In this document: piece after piece, positions 43,791 to 52,986 of the stretch
How the letters are laid out: each line of letters starts with the position of its first letter
Numbering within the stretch: position 1 is the stretch's first letter
Source: Nocardia suismassiliense
Lineage (GTDB): Bacteria; Actinomycetota; Actinomycetes; Mycobacteriales; Mycobacteriaceae
DNA: 64,000 nucleotides
Assembly: GCF_900269665.1 (NCBI RefSeq)
Contig: NZ_LT985361.1
Span: 5,805,530 to 5,869,529 of the forward strand
Direction of reading: 5' to 3'
Notes under the pieces: generated by a model
Seen by the model: the letters and a program-made list of their open reading frames with translations, nothing else
What the model was told of the DNA's origin: nothing
The model's database searches: none
Position numbers and translations under genes: made by a program

Positions 43791-44143
43791 CCAGATCCCT
43801 GCCCTATAAGTCGACGCTCGACCGAAGCGAACTTGGCTATAGCCGAACAGTATCTGGCGACACCGACATGTTCGGGCCGGTTCGAACACTGCGCGAGCTG
43901 GATATCGACTTGCCCACAGTGCGACGAATCCGGGCCCGTGAGACTTCACTGGCCGAGTCACCGCAGCACACACGGCCGCGCTCGAAGCACAGATCCGGGT
44001 CCTCGGGCTGCGGCGGGCGGTATTTCAGGCAGTAGCCAGCCCGGAATCGACCCCACAGGAGTGGACCTGGTGCACAACTGGCGAAGGTGAATGTCGGTGT
44101 CGAACGGCATCCTTCGCTCACGCGGAGCGGGGACAATGGTTGG
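43791..44143. promoter_or_regulatory. Divergent intergenic region between STAND nuclease and large HEPN gene
   Basis: About 350 bases that must hold promoters for both divergent genes. No palindrome or repeat is obvious by eye. Confidence 0.4.
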
Positions 44144-46327
44144 ATGGCCCGCCGGTCCGGACCTCGCACGTGCCTTGCCTGTCGGGCACTACTTCCTCGC
44201 AACGCTCGTCCGCGGCGCTGCTACTGTTTTCCGGCCTGTGTTGCCAGAGGCTATCGGGCACGCAAGAAGTTCGGCGCTGTAGACGGCCTTGGGCTGGCGT
44301 CGTATGTCCTGGTTGTGGTGGACTGCGGCAAGCCGCAAGGAAACTCGCCCGCGATCGGGCCGAACCTTTGTGGGATCGGCACACCCTGGACATATCCTTC
44401 GATCTGCCTGTTCCTATCTCCCGAGTCGAGCGAGGTGCGAGTGACCATCCCAGAGGACGAGCGATGGCTCAGCGAGCTTGTCGCGATTCTGAACGAGCAG
44501 GTCGTCGTCTACACCGATGTGATGCCGATCCCCCACGCCGCCGTGGAACTGCTGGCATGGCTACACGACCCGCGCGACTTCCGATCGATTCAACACCGCG
44601 ACTGGCAATCGGCGATTCGAGACTATAAGGAGAGCTTCCGCCTCACTGGCCCTCGACTGCGAAGGTTGTTGCACAACGAGCACCGTATCCTTGAATCTCA
44701 CCTGTGCAGTCTGTTCACGGAGACAAACGGCAAGCACGAACTCGATGAAACTGCCCGCGCCGCAGCAGCGGCAGCGGCCGACAAACTTCTCGCGGCGACG
44801 GTCTCCGACCCAGCGGTGATCGCAGCCTGGAAGGACATGATCAGGGAGACTCGGAGCACCGCCAGGCACACCGACTGTCTGGAGTCCCGCAGGCAATGTT
44901 GGTCAGCGATCATCGAGATGCGTCGACAGAGCACAGACGAAATCGTCGGCCGGTGCACCGAGATCCTGAACGACAGCCCCGCGGCCCCCCAACATCTACT
45001 CAGTCTCCTCACTGCGGACAAGAAGCAAGACCTCGCGATCGATGGATCCGGACCACTCCCCCCATTCCAGAAACTGGCGCTATGCGAAGCCGTACTCACC
45101 GCCCCGAGTCCGACCGGCGACTGCGTGGTATGGCTGCGTTTCGACGACGCCCACATAAGACAGATGGAGATCGCGCACGGCAACATCAACCTCTATGCCG
45201 CACAACTCCTGGGTCCGCTCGTCGGACGTGTCGATTCCAGTTCTGCCGTCAAATTCAGGCCACCCGAACTCGCGACACCCATACGAAACCCTCGCACAGG
45301 CGAGGAAATCCGGTGGGACGAGGATCCCGGAATCGTCTACGTCCGCGTATCATTGGACGCTATCCCGCTGCATCTGGCGGTGCCACAAGCCAGAGCGATC
45401 GCCGCCACACTGGTCCAAATCACCGACCCGCTCCCCGGCACCTGGCATCTGCACCACAGCCAAACCGTCTACACCGACGGAAAACTACGACGCGGTGGAA
45501 TCTGGCCCCAACCAAGTGCAGCTGCCCGACAGGCTCGTCGCCCCATCGATGACATCGGTCACCGTCTCGAGGATGTCGGCGCCATAACCACAATCACCGG
45601 TATCGCGACCATCGAACAGGTCGAGGTCGCGCTGAGTTTGCGTTCGGCACTGACCAGCGCATGGGATACCGGGCCAGTCGAATTGGTGATGGCTGCTGTC
45701 CGAGCGCTCGAACACGTGACCGCATGGGCGGGTGATCACGACTGGACGACGTTTCTGAGCAAACGATTCCGCAACGCGGTCTCCCACGTTCAACTCATCG
45801 AATTCGTCAACACTGTGATGGAGGCAACTGCGGCGAACAGTCCTTCCAGTGAACTATTCGCAGAGCCCCCCGAGGAGTTGCGGCGATTGACGAACGACCT
45901 CCACGAATGGAACGGCGAGGCAGACCAACTGATTCCTCTTGCGGCAATCGGTCACGCGGCCGCGCTACGCGATATCTTCGCTAGCCATTGGCTGCACCGT
46001 GCCCTGGCCGAGGTAGCGGGCGCCTTCGAGTCCGGTACCGCACTAAACGCGAAACTGGAAGCAATCGACCGGCGGTTCGACCGCCACCTGGATCGCCTAC
46101 GCCGCGTACGCAATTCCGCAATCCACGGCGGCCCGATCACAACCGGAACCTGCGAAACAATCGCCAGTTTCGCTTTCCACCTCAGCCGATACTGCCTTGA
46201 GCAGGCTTTGCTCGCGAACCTCACCGGAGGTGATATTCGCGACCACATCGAACGATTTTCCGATGACCAGGCATCTCGACGACACATGGCAATTACGCAG
46301 CAATCCTACGAACGACTGTTCACCTAA
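44144..46327 (+). CDS. Large protein with N-terminal Cys motif and C-terminal HEPN-like RNase motif
   Basis: 727 residues from the ATG at 44144, or 746 from 44087. Near the N-terminus CLACRALLPRNARPRRCYC followed by FPAC forms a zinc-ribbon-like Cys4 cluster, as in CGNR and other RNA/DNA-binding ribbons. The middle region (100-600) is unrecognised, with a beta-rich part near FKPPELATPI-type sequence. The C-terminal 130 residues are helical and contain RNSAIH (about 656-661 in the shorter form), the Rx4H motif of HEPN nucleases, preceded by FDRHLDRLRRV. This suggests an RNA-cleaving defence or toxin protein. It is divergent from the nuclease-STAND gene and ends 445 bases before repeat copy 2. 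Confidence 0.65.
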   Translation: MARRSGPRTCLACRALLPRNARPRRCYCFPACVARGYRARKKFGAVDGLGLASYVLVVVDCGKPQGNSPAIGPNLCGIGTPWTYPSICLFLSPESSEVRVTIPEDERWLSELVAILNEQVVVYTDVMPIPHAAVELLAWLHDPRDFRSIQHRDWQSAIRDYKESFRLTGPRLRRLLHNEHRILESHLCSLFTETNGKHELDETARAAAAAAADKLLAATVSDPAVIAAWKDMIRETRSTARHTDCLESRRQCWSAIIEMRRQSTDEIVGRCTEILNDSPAAPQHLLSLLTADKKQDLAIDGSGPLPPFQKLALCEAVLTAPSPTGDCVVWLRFDDAHIRQMEIAHGNINLYAAQLLGPLVGRVDSSSAVKFRPPELATPIRNPRTGEEIRWDEDPGIVYVRVSLDAIPLHLAVPQARAIAATLVQITDPLPGTWHLHHSQTVYTDGKLRRGGIWPQPSAAARQARRPIDDIGHRLEDVGAITTITGIATIEQVEVALSLRSALTSAWDTGPVELVMAAVRALEHVTAWAGDHDWTTFLSKRFRNAVSHVQLIEFVNTVMEATAANSPSSELFAEPPEELRRLTNDLHEWNGEADQLIPLAAIGHAAALRDIFASHWLHRALAEVAGAFESGTALNAKLEAIDRRFDRHLDRLRRVRNSAIHGGPITTGTCETIASFAFHLSRYCLEQALLANLTGGDIRDHIERFSDDQASRRHMAITQQSYERLFT

Positions 46328-46771
46328 CCTGTCCAGTGCCCGCACGGCCCTTCCGAGAGGGTGGGACCACTCTGGGTATCGATAGAAACGCAACCCGGAC
46401 GTGATGATCGCGGACAGGGAATACTCCTCCGTCGCGAATCGGAAGATATTGCGCCGCCGAAGTATTCGCACCGTCGTACCCGAACGTGCCGACCAGATCG
46501 CCCACCGCAAGAGACCGGTACCGAACCCGCGCAAGCCTGCACTCGATGTGGGCTCACGTCCAAGCCGGGCTGTGGGATCGCAGCTACTTCCTTTACGTCT
46601 CCGAGAACTACACCGACCGCGACCGCGATCTGCTCGCACCTTCCTCACCGGTCACCCGTGCGGGTAGCGCCCAACAGGGGCGCTACGCCGCCCTCGACGA
46701 TGCCGCCCAGGCCCTCCTCAAGGAGAACACGACTGACGGAGGGGGAGGTACTCGCCGCCGCTGAACCAACT
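46328..46771 (+). pseudogene. Decayed coding remnant before repeat copy 2
   Basis: From an ATG at 46546 one frame gives MWAHVQAGLWDRSYFLYVSE and then YAALDDAAQALLKEN before losing sense; a neighbouring frame continues with LTEGEVLAAAE and enters the repeat. The two together read as one frameshifted C-terminus. The family is not recognised. The first 200 bases of the interval show nothing. Confidence 0.35.
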
Positions 46772-46828
46772 TGTCCAAGGGGGACACACGCGCTAAACAC
46801 ACGAATCGATCTGCGGAGATGATGACAC
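46772..46828. repeat. 57-bp direct repeat, copy 2
   Basis: Matches copy 1 with scattered substitutions, including full identity in GGGGGACACACGCGCTAAAC. It separates the HEPN/STAND segment from the restriction-endonuclease/PIN segment. Confidence 0.8.
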
Positions 46829-46840
46829 GGCTTACCTGAG

Positions 46841-47032
46841 GTGCAACCGACCACAGCACCAACGGACCAGGACCCTCCGGCTCCGACACTCGACGTTGTC
46901 TGGGTCGACGACCGCAACCATGGGTACACCGTCGTGGGAGCTCTCGCGGCGATGACGGGCAAGCCGCACACGGCGGAGCCGGCGCCGGGCAAGGTCACAC
47001 TGGGTGCCGAGAAACGGGGCGCCACACGATAA
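46841..47032 (+). CDS. Small hypothetical ORF just after repeat copy 2
   Basis: 63 residues from a GTG at 46841 (start region VQPTTAPTDQDPPAPTLD, then VVWVDDRNHGYTVVGALAAM). A CTGAGG-like sequence precedes it. The core looks like real protein with a strand-helix pattern; no family is recognised. The remaining 285 bases to the next gene show nothing. Confidence 0.4.
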   Translation: MQPTTAPTDQDPPAPTLDVVWVDDRNHGYTVVGALAAMTGKPHTAEPAPGKVTLGAEKRGATR

Positions 47033-47317
47033 CCCGCCGGTTCCGTTCAAGTGGGCACGCACTAGCCAGCAAACGCAGCCGTTGGTTTGGGGCCCGTAAG
47101 CCGGGTCCACTGCGGGCGGACAACAAGATCGGCGGCATGAACGGGTCCGCAGGTGGACCGTTGGCGCGTTGGCAGAGTCGAACGCTGTGCCGCTACATCG
47201 CCAGGCTTGCACTGCCCGGAGCCTCGACCAGCCGCTGTTGAGCGTGAATGCTGCAGCCATGCCTAGTATTTCGCACATCTCCACAATGCTTCTGGCCTCA
47301 GTCGCTACCGTTCTGAC

Positions 47318-49336
47318 ATGAACTATCACGTCGGTGCTGGCGCTGCTGACTATGGACCGTTCGCGTGGCGTGACCGGATTCAGACTGTTCCCTCCTTGCC
47401 AGGCTCCGGCGAGCAATGGATCAATAATCTGACACCGCTGCTTCGTGCCCTGGCCAGCGCGGGCCAGGCAGACGAAGCCGTCACTGTGGCTGGCTTCAAC
47501 GGACCCATAGCCGTCGCAGAACTGGTCAAAAAGTTGGGACCGAGTCTCGTTGCCCGTCGCGATAATAGGGTCGTTCTGGCCGAGGGCGTTGAGCAGTGGA
47601 TACACACCTCGGATCCAGAGTTGCTGATTCTGCATCTCCATCGGCATGTTCGCCTGGTGGGCGAACTGCTGAGCTTGCTGAGCGACGGTCCGTGCTCTCA
47701 CGATGACCTTCGCGTAGTCGCCAACGCGCGGTATGGGATGAACTGGGACGCCCTCGACCAGCTGAGGAAGAGGACAACCTGGCTACGGGCATCCGGACAT
47801 ATCGAACTCTACGGTGGAGCGGTGCACCTGACCACGGCCGGCGCGGCACTGTCGGCTTGGCTTCCGCTCGGAGAACCCGAGGATATGGCTCCTGGCAGCG
47901 TCACCGAGGTAGCGAAGGCACACCCCGTGATCGGTCAGATCCTTGAATCTCTTAACACGCAAGGCCATGGTGTTCGGACCGAGGCGAGGAGCCTGCTCCT
48001 CGCCAGCCCCGACGGCGTAGGACAACTTGAAGTACTCAGCAAGGCAACCTATGCCGCCACTTCCGAGGTTGGGGAAGAAGCTCTGGACGAGCTGTTTCAG
48101 CGTTACGGTCTAGCGCTTGCATCCGCGCGGCAGGCGCGAGCGTCGTTGAGGTTCCTCGGGCTCATCGAAAGGGTCGGGATGGGTCGATGGTCTACCACTG
48201 CAGCAGCTAGAGCATGGCTGGAAAGTAATGATGATCTCGACCTCGTACGCATCGTCCACGCAAACGTATGGTTCATCGGCGAGATCCTCCACGAACTACA
48301 CAACGGTCCCGCAGACGCGGCAGCTCTTGCGGCACGAAGCACGCAATACGGCCGAGACGGATTGCGAGTCCCAGGAATTCGTACCCGGTTTGCGCTCTTG
48401 CGCGCGTGTGGAGTTCTGGAGAAGTTCGACCACCAACGCTTCCAGCTCACTCCAGTCGGTCGTGCCCTTCTCAACGATCTTCCATGCGCAGACAGAGTCG
48501 AAACTGGCTCGCAGTCAACCATTCCGACATCGGGCACCGAACCCACCGTTCAGGAACCGACAACGGCGGCTCGCATCGCGGACGAACTGATCGAGGCGAT
48601 GCACGATAGCCGCCACCCGACGCGTTTCGAGGTGGCTGTCCGCGACGCGCTGCGCTACCTCGGACTTGAGGCTGAGCACTTGTCGGGCAGCGCGCAAACC
48701 GATGTGGCCGCAATCTTGCCGCTCCCTGCAGAGAAGCTCGTTCTGGCTGTAGAAGCCAAGACATCGGCAGACGGCCCCGTATCTGATCATGAAGTCAGTT
48801 CCCAAGGGCTTCGAGAACATCGCGCCAAAATCAGTGCTGCGACAACAGTTCTCGTCGGTCCAGAATTCCATCGACGTGTCCATGCCGACGCTGCCGCTGA
48901 TTCATGTCTTGCGGTCCTACACGCCCGGACCCTCGCTGAGGCGGTACTTCTGCACTCGCAGGCCCCCTTCTCACCGCACGAGTTGCAAGCGCTATTCGCT
49001 ACAGAGATGACCGCCGACGATCGAGGCGCCGAACTACAACAACACCATGAGGCACGCTTGCGTCAGTTGGGAGTACTGAACGCCGTCATCATGCAGCTGG
49101 ACCTTGAGATGCGGGACGAGAATCCCATGTACGACGGAAACTGGCTAGGCCCTAATGAAATTCGACGCGACCTGCGCAAACTCGGAATACTGCACGAAAC
49201 CATCGTTCAGGCCCTGCAATTTCTATCCTCGCCATTCATCGACGCGCTCGAAGAGCACAAAGGACGATACCGCCTCGTGGGTCCCGCAGAACTTGTTGCG
49301 GCCCGACTACAGTCAGCCATGAAAAGTCTGCAATAG
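47318..49336 (+). CDS. Winged-helix-repeat protein with C-terminal restriction-endonuclease-like domain
   Basis: 672 residues. The first 400 contain several winged-helix-like units (VRLVGELLSLLSDGPCSHDDL, VWFIGEILHELHNGPADAA) each ending in a strand-rich wing, such as GRWSTTAAARAWLE. Residues about 430-545 carry a PD-(D/E)xK-like core: TRFEVAVRDALRYLGLEAEHL, an Asp in QTDVAAI, and VLAVEAKTSADG with the E-x-K pair. That is the pattern of Mrr-like and type IV-like endonucleases. A role in restriction of foreign DNA is likely but unproven; the repeated wings suggest a DNA or peptide sensor. It is followed 237 bases later by a PIN-like gene in the same direction. Confidence 0.7.
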   Translation: MNYHVGAGAADYGPFAWRDRIQTVPSLPGSGEQWINNLTPLLRALASAGQADEAVTVAGFNGPIAVAELVKKLGPSLVARRDNRVVLAEGVEQWIHTSDPELLILHLHRHVRLVGELLSLLSDGPCSHDDLRVVANARYGMNWDALDQLRKRTTWLRASGHIELYGGAVHLTTAGAALSAWLPLGEPEDMAPGSVTEVAKAHPVIGQILESLNTQGHGVRTEARSLLLASPDGVGQLEVLSKATYAATSEVGEEALDELFQRYGLALASARQARASLRFLGLIERVGMGRWSTTAAARAWLESNDDLDLVRIVHANVWFIGEILHELHNGPADAAALAARSTQYGRDGLRVPGIRTRFALLRACGVLEKFDHQRFQLTPVGRALLNDLPCADRVETGSQSTIPTSGTEPTVQEPTTAARIADELIEAMHDSRHPTRFEVAVRDALRYLGLEAEHLSGSAQTDVAAILPLPAEKLVLAVEAKTSADGPVSDHEVSSQGLREHRAKISAATTVLVGPEFHRRVHADAAADSCLAVLHARTLAEAVLLHSQAPFSPHELQALFATEMTADDRGAELQQHHEARLRQLGVLNAVIMQLDLEMRDENPMYDGNWLGPNEIRRDLRKLGILHETIVQALQFLSSPFIDALEEHKGRYRLVGPAELVAARLQSAMKSLQ

Positions 49337-49573
49337 TCGTATAGCCCCGGTACGCTCGTGTGCTGCACTGCGCCCAGAAGCGCCCTTGCGACACCCAGCG
49401 CAGGGGGGTGTTCGGCGTATCAGTCCAGCTACCAAGAAACAACGAGCCGGACGATCTTGATGGATTGCAGCCGATATGCTCGCAGGCAGGTACTCGATGG
49501 GACTGCCGACAACGAGGCAACACGGCGGTATTGCGCGCTCATTACTCGGATCCACGGGGCGGAGGAGGACCCA

Positions 49574-50566
49574 GTGAAAGCTACCTCCACAATCATGCTC
49601 GATACGAATCTATGGTCATCTATCGGCGACGACTGTGCCTCCTCAGATTTCGATGCGCTGGTACGATCCCGATCGCTTCAGGTGATGGTCGCACCGAGCA
49701 CGTTGATGGAGGTTGCGCGCCATCCAGTACCACAGGTACGGCAGCGGATCATCAGCGCATTGGCGCGTTATCCGCGCGGTCGCCTGTCAACCGAGGCAGA
49801 GGTGGAGTCCGCGGAGGTAGTCGCCGAGATCCGTCGCCTGCGCCCGCAGTGGATGCGAACGATGCCGGATACCGCGAAAGCGGCTTCGCTGCACACTTTT
49901 TGGACCAGACGTATTTGGCGAGCGGCAGTACAGGATGCCCAGCGGATTCATGATCACGAAGCCGCCCAGAAACCGATCTTCGATGCTGCAGTAGCGCTGC
50001 AGAAGAAGAACCGGTCGTTGTTGTTGCAAGGCAATCTCAGTATGCGGCCACTGACTGCGCTACTGGCCTCTGGCTCGGCGGAGGTGGCCGCGCGGTGCGC
50101 GCAAGGATGGAATGGGGATCCGATTGAGGCGTGGAGGCTGGACTCGCGGATGGTGTTCTGGCAGCAGTTGGTCGAGGTTGTCAGCCGCGCGCCATTCACC
50201 GCCGAGGACACCACCTTCGCCGACTGGGTAGGCGCATATGTCGACCTGGCTGCCGTGCGGTCGGATCCGATCGACTTCACCCGGTTCTGGTTCGAGGAGG
50301 TGGCCTTGGCGGCAGTTCCGCGACAGTGGATTCGGTGGGCAGTCGACACTGTACAAACCGACCGGAAGGTCACCGGCGGCAATCCGGCCGATCAGCAGCA
50401 CAGTTCATACCTACTCGACTGCGATGTGTTTCTTTCTGCGGACGCAGCCTTCGTCGCAGTGCTGCAGGCGGTGCGTGAGGACGCGCCGTTCAGCCTCGCC
50501 GAACCACGGCTAGTACGTGGCGACCGCACCATACCGATCATGGAGCGGCTGAGGGCAGTGCTGTGA
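49574..50566 (+). CDS. PIN-domain-like protein
   Basis: 330 residues from a GTG at 49574, chosen because GGAGGAGG lies just upstream; an earlier ATG at 49358 would add 72 unconvincing residues. The N-terminus TIMLDTNLWSSIGDD is the first acidic motif of PIN nucleases, with further PIN-like features in VAPSTLMEVARHP and a later acidic SYLLDCDVFLSADAAF (about 278-293), which fits the fourth acidic site. The middle region is a long helical insertion. PIN proteins cleave RNA, often as toxins. It follows the endonuclease-like gene and may form a pair with it. No VapB-like antitoxin is evident. Confidence 0.65.
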   Translation: MKATSTIMLDTNLWSSIGDDCASSDFDALVRSRSLQVMVAPSTLMEVARHPVPQVRQRIISALARYPRGRLSTEAEVESAEVVAEIRRLRPQWMRTMPDTAKAASLHTFWTRRIWRAAVQDAQRIHDHEAAQKPIFDAAVALQKKNRSLLLQGNLSMRPLTALLASGSAEVAARCAQGWNGDPIEAWRLDSRMVFWQQLVEVVSRAPFTAEDTTFADWVGAYVDLAAVRSDPIDFTRFWFEEVALAAVPRQWIRWAVDTVQTDRKVTGGNPADQQHSSYLLDCDVFLSADAAFVAVLQAVREDAPFSLAEPRLVRGDRTIPIMERLRAVL

Positions 50567-50747
50567 GGCCTTCGTCCTCCTAGGCAGGTTACTCACGGAA
50601 TCTACGGAGGCGCGCGGCGCCACGGCCGCCAGCAGTACAGCGGGCTCCGGGCCACAGTCCCGGGGGCGCTAGTGGGCTCGAACGCCACGCAATCGTCGAG
50701 ATCCGGTAGGCACCCGAAGTCGTCCAGTCTATGCCCCTTCAACCAAA
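50567..50747. other. Intergenic region
   Basis: Short gap between the PIN-like gene and the transposase remnant; nothing recognised. Confidence 0.3.
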
Positions 50748-50945
50748 CTCGGCCCGCGACACCGAGGCAAGCTCGTCACCGTCGTCGAGAACACCTACCT
50801 GCACATCTTGCACGGTGAGAAAGAGATCGCCGGCCGGCCAAGACGAAGGACCAAGCCGATTACTCGATTCCATCTCTCCGGCGCCGGAGTCAAACCCGAC
50901 GAGAGCCGAGCATCTGCTGATGACAGATCGCCAGGAATGTTCTGA
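50748..50945 (+). pseudogene. C-terminal remnant of an IS481-family-like transposase
   Basis: A frame without start reads RHRGKLVTVVENTYLHILHG, then EKEIAGRPRRRTKPITRF and ends at a TGA. This resembles the beta-rich C-terminal tail of IS481-family transposases (GxxVTVxxxDTxLRVxxG). The catalytic DDE region is absent, so it is a dead fragment and evidence of past insertion next to the fusion-nuclease gene. Confidence 0.55.
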
Positions 50946-50984
50946 GCCCTACGCCAACAAAGCCGTCCTGGACACCCTGCTGTC

Positions 50985-52121
50985 CTACGGGTTCGAAGGC
51001 TCCGCTGGGGACACAGACGACCATGACCGACTCTCGGGTGCCTTCAACATATTCTTAAAATGAGCCTGGACAAGAGATTCCAACTCCGATACGGTCTCTG
51101 CCGACTCCAACGAGTCTGCCCGTTCACGCCCAGGATGCAGGGTGTCCCACCGTGACTTCCGCCCGGCCTTCCGATGTGAGCCGGGGCTATGGCTACCGAA
51201 ACCGCGCACCACCCTGTTCCAGATCGGCGACGATTGCTGAACAATAAACTGCTCGGCAGCATTGGCCCATATATCGTCAACCACAAGGCGACGCCAGGTG
51301 AAGTCGTGCAGAAACAGCCGATGCTCACACTCGCTGGGTGCCCGATGCTCAACCTCCCTGATAATGTCGGCCAGCAACTGTAGGCGTCGCGACAGGGCTG
51401 ACGGGCTGGTTGGGCTCACCTGCCCGTCGCCAAAACGCCTATTCGACGCCGCTGCGCCGACGTATAAAGGTAGAGCAGGGTCCCCGTTCGCTATTGGGCA
51501 GTAGAGCTCGTCAGCGCCCGAGTAGTAGAGGCAGTACAAGCCGGTCCCGTTGACCAACTTCCGACTTCCCAACGGTATCTCGGGAGCGGCGAACAATTCG
51601 CGGGCCACAGACTCGATCAAATCTCGTTTGTCGACCAGCGCCCCCAACGGTCCGCGCGTGCGGCGGGAGGCATTGTCGGCCGCGTCAGTTAATGGCTGCA
51701 CCGCAGAGCTGTCAAGGACGTGGACCTTCGGGACTCGCAGCTTCCAGTAGGTTCCATCGGACTTCTCGACCGTCGACTCCGTCACCAGCTGCCAGTGGCA
51801 CAGCCTGCTGTCCAGGTCGACCAGTGCGATAGCCACCGGAATCGCGAAGTCGAGCCAGTACTCGAAGTGATCGGCTTTCGCGCGGAACCACCAGCCACCC
51901 TTGTCTGCAGGTGTGCTGAAGTAGCTTCGGCCGGCCTTGATCTGTAGAGCGACCAACTTGCCGCGCACAGTGTCGTCGTCGACCACCTCGATGTGAGCGT
52001 CGATCCCGTAATCCTCAAGCGGCTGCTCACGAAACAGCCAGCCCATGCCCGTCTCGACCGCGTGCCGAGTCTGCGTTACCCCAGCACTCGCGATCCGTGC
52101 CGAGTCGGTACGACGCACCAT
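50985..52121 (-). CDS. Fusion nuclease: DUF4365 (PD-(D/E)xK) + Eco29kI-like GIY-YIG endonuclease
   Basis: 378 residues. The N-terminal 150 match DUF4365: GMGWLFREQPLEDYGIDAH with Asp41, then LVALQIKAG with the QxK pair at 60-62. Residues about 190-335 match the Eco29kI family of GIY-YIG restriction enzymes: GLYCLYYSG (194-202), LYCPIANGD, PLYVGAA (218-224), AEQFIVQQ with the metal-binding Glu (290), SPIWNRVVRGFGSH and a terminal SRWDTLHPGRE. Both nuclease cores look intact. Eco29kI normally works with a cognate DNA methyltransferase, yet none is in the neighbourhood. The protein may therefore target modified DNA or act by another logic. It is convergent with the PIN side and followed on its 5' side by divergent genes. 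Confidence 0.8.
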   Translation of the reverse strand: MVRRTDSARIASAGVTQTRHAVETGMGWLFREQPLEDYGIDAHIEVVDDDTVRGKLVALQIKAGRSYFSTPADKGGWWFRAKADHFEYWLDFAIPVAIALVDLDSRLCHWQLVTESTVEKSDGTYWKLRVPKVHVLDSSAVQPLTDAADNASRRTRGPLGALVDKRDLIESVARELFAAPEIPLGSRKLVNGTGLYCLYYSGADELYCPIANGDPALPLYVGAAASNRRFGDGQVSPTSPSALSRRLQLLADIIREVEHRAPSECEHRLFLHDFTWRRLVVDDIWANAAEQFIVQQSSPIWNRVVRGFGSHSPGSHRKAGRKSRWDTLHPGRERADSLESAETVSELESLVQAHFKNMLKAPESRSWSSVSPAEPSNP

Positions 52122-52388
52122 TCAACCATCTTCCCGTACTAGGCAGCCCACCAGCCACACCTGCCCTCCTCCGCGGCGGCTTGGCGCTCAACCGGTATCG
52201 CGTCGGCCAATCCGGCAAGTGTCCCGGCCCATCCTCTGCCAGCCAACTGAAGCACCGGTGCTCACGACATGCCCCCTGCCACAAGTCAATCCACAACGGA
52301 CACCTGAGCGCGGCAGGTGGCGATAGCCTTGCGGAGCCAGAGCCGCTCACGAAAGGTCAAGCCATCGAAGGTTCTTTTGCCATACAAA
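52122..52388. promoter_or_regulatory. Intergenic region upstream of the DUF4365-Eco29kI gene
   Basis: About 270 bases expected to hold the promoter of the fusion-nuclease gene and the end of the NUDIX transcript. No clear element seen. Confidence 0.35.
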
Positions 52389-52832
52389 TCAAACAGTCGG
52401 ACACATGCGAAGTACTTCCTTCACGGCGTCGCTGACTGGTGGCTCTTCAGCCAAACTGGTCCAGGTGTAGGCATCGTGTTCGGTCAACTCGACTGGTTCA
52501 GGGCTGACGACATCGACCGCGAAGTTGAACTGTCGGCTCTTCTTGCCGCTGCCGGATCGGTAGTCGAACTCGCCCAAGTACTCTCGGATACCCGCGATGT
52601 CGAGGCCGGTTTCCTCTCTCACCTCCCGGACAAGCGCCTCATCGAGAGCTTCACCCGAATCGACCTTGCCGCTGGGCAACTCCCATATGCCACCGATGAA
52701 GTCGCCAGCCGGTCGTTTCAGCAGCAAGACTTTGCCTTCGTGCACGACGACCGCTCCGACGACGAGCTGTTGCACCTGGTCGCGTTCGGCGTCGCTGGTC
52801 AGCGTCTCCAACAGCGTTGTTTCGATCATCAA
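52389..52832 (-). CDS. NUDIX hydrolase
   Basis: 147 residues. The NUDIX box is complete: GKVDSGEALDEALVREVREETGL fits GX5EX7REUXEEXGU (about residues 57-79, broken here only for description). The first 20 residues precede the usual MutT-like start strand (VVGAVVVHEGKVLLLKR). By family it hydrolyses nucleoside diphosphates linked to another group. In actinomycete genomes such enzymes often sit beside XRE-TPR and acetyltransferase genes, as here. Confidence 0.92.
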   Translation of the reverse strand: MMIETTLLETLTSDAERDQVQQLVVGAVVVHEGKVLLLKRPAGDFIGGIWELPSGKVDSGEALDEALVREVREETGLDIAGIREYLGEFDYRSGSGKKSRQFNFAVDVVSPEPVELTEHDAYTWTSLAEEPPVSDAVKEVLRMCPTV

Positions 52833-52986
52833 CCTTGTCCCTTCAACTCGGTGTGGACAGCCATACTTCGAGCCGTATCCGTCGGCGTGCTGGCAAGCAA
52901 ATATGTTGCTCGTTGTTGAACGGGCTGTTTCAGGATCGGTGACCGCCCCAAACTGCGAATTGAGCTATGTCACAGTCGTGTTGGCG
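52833..52986. other. Intergenic region
   Basis: About 150 bases between two leftward genes; probably holds the NUDIX promoter. Confidence 0.3.
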
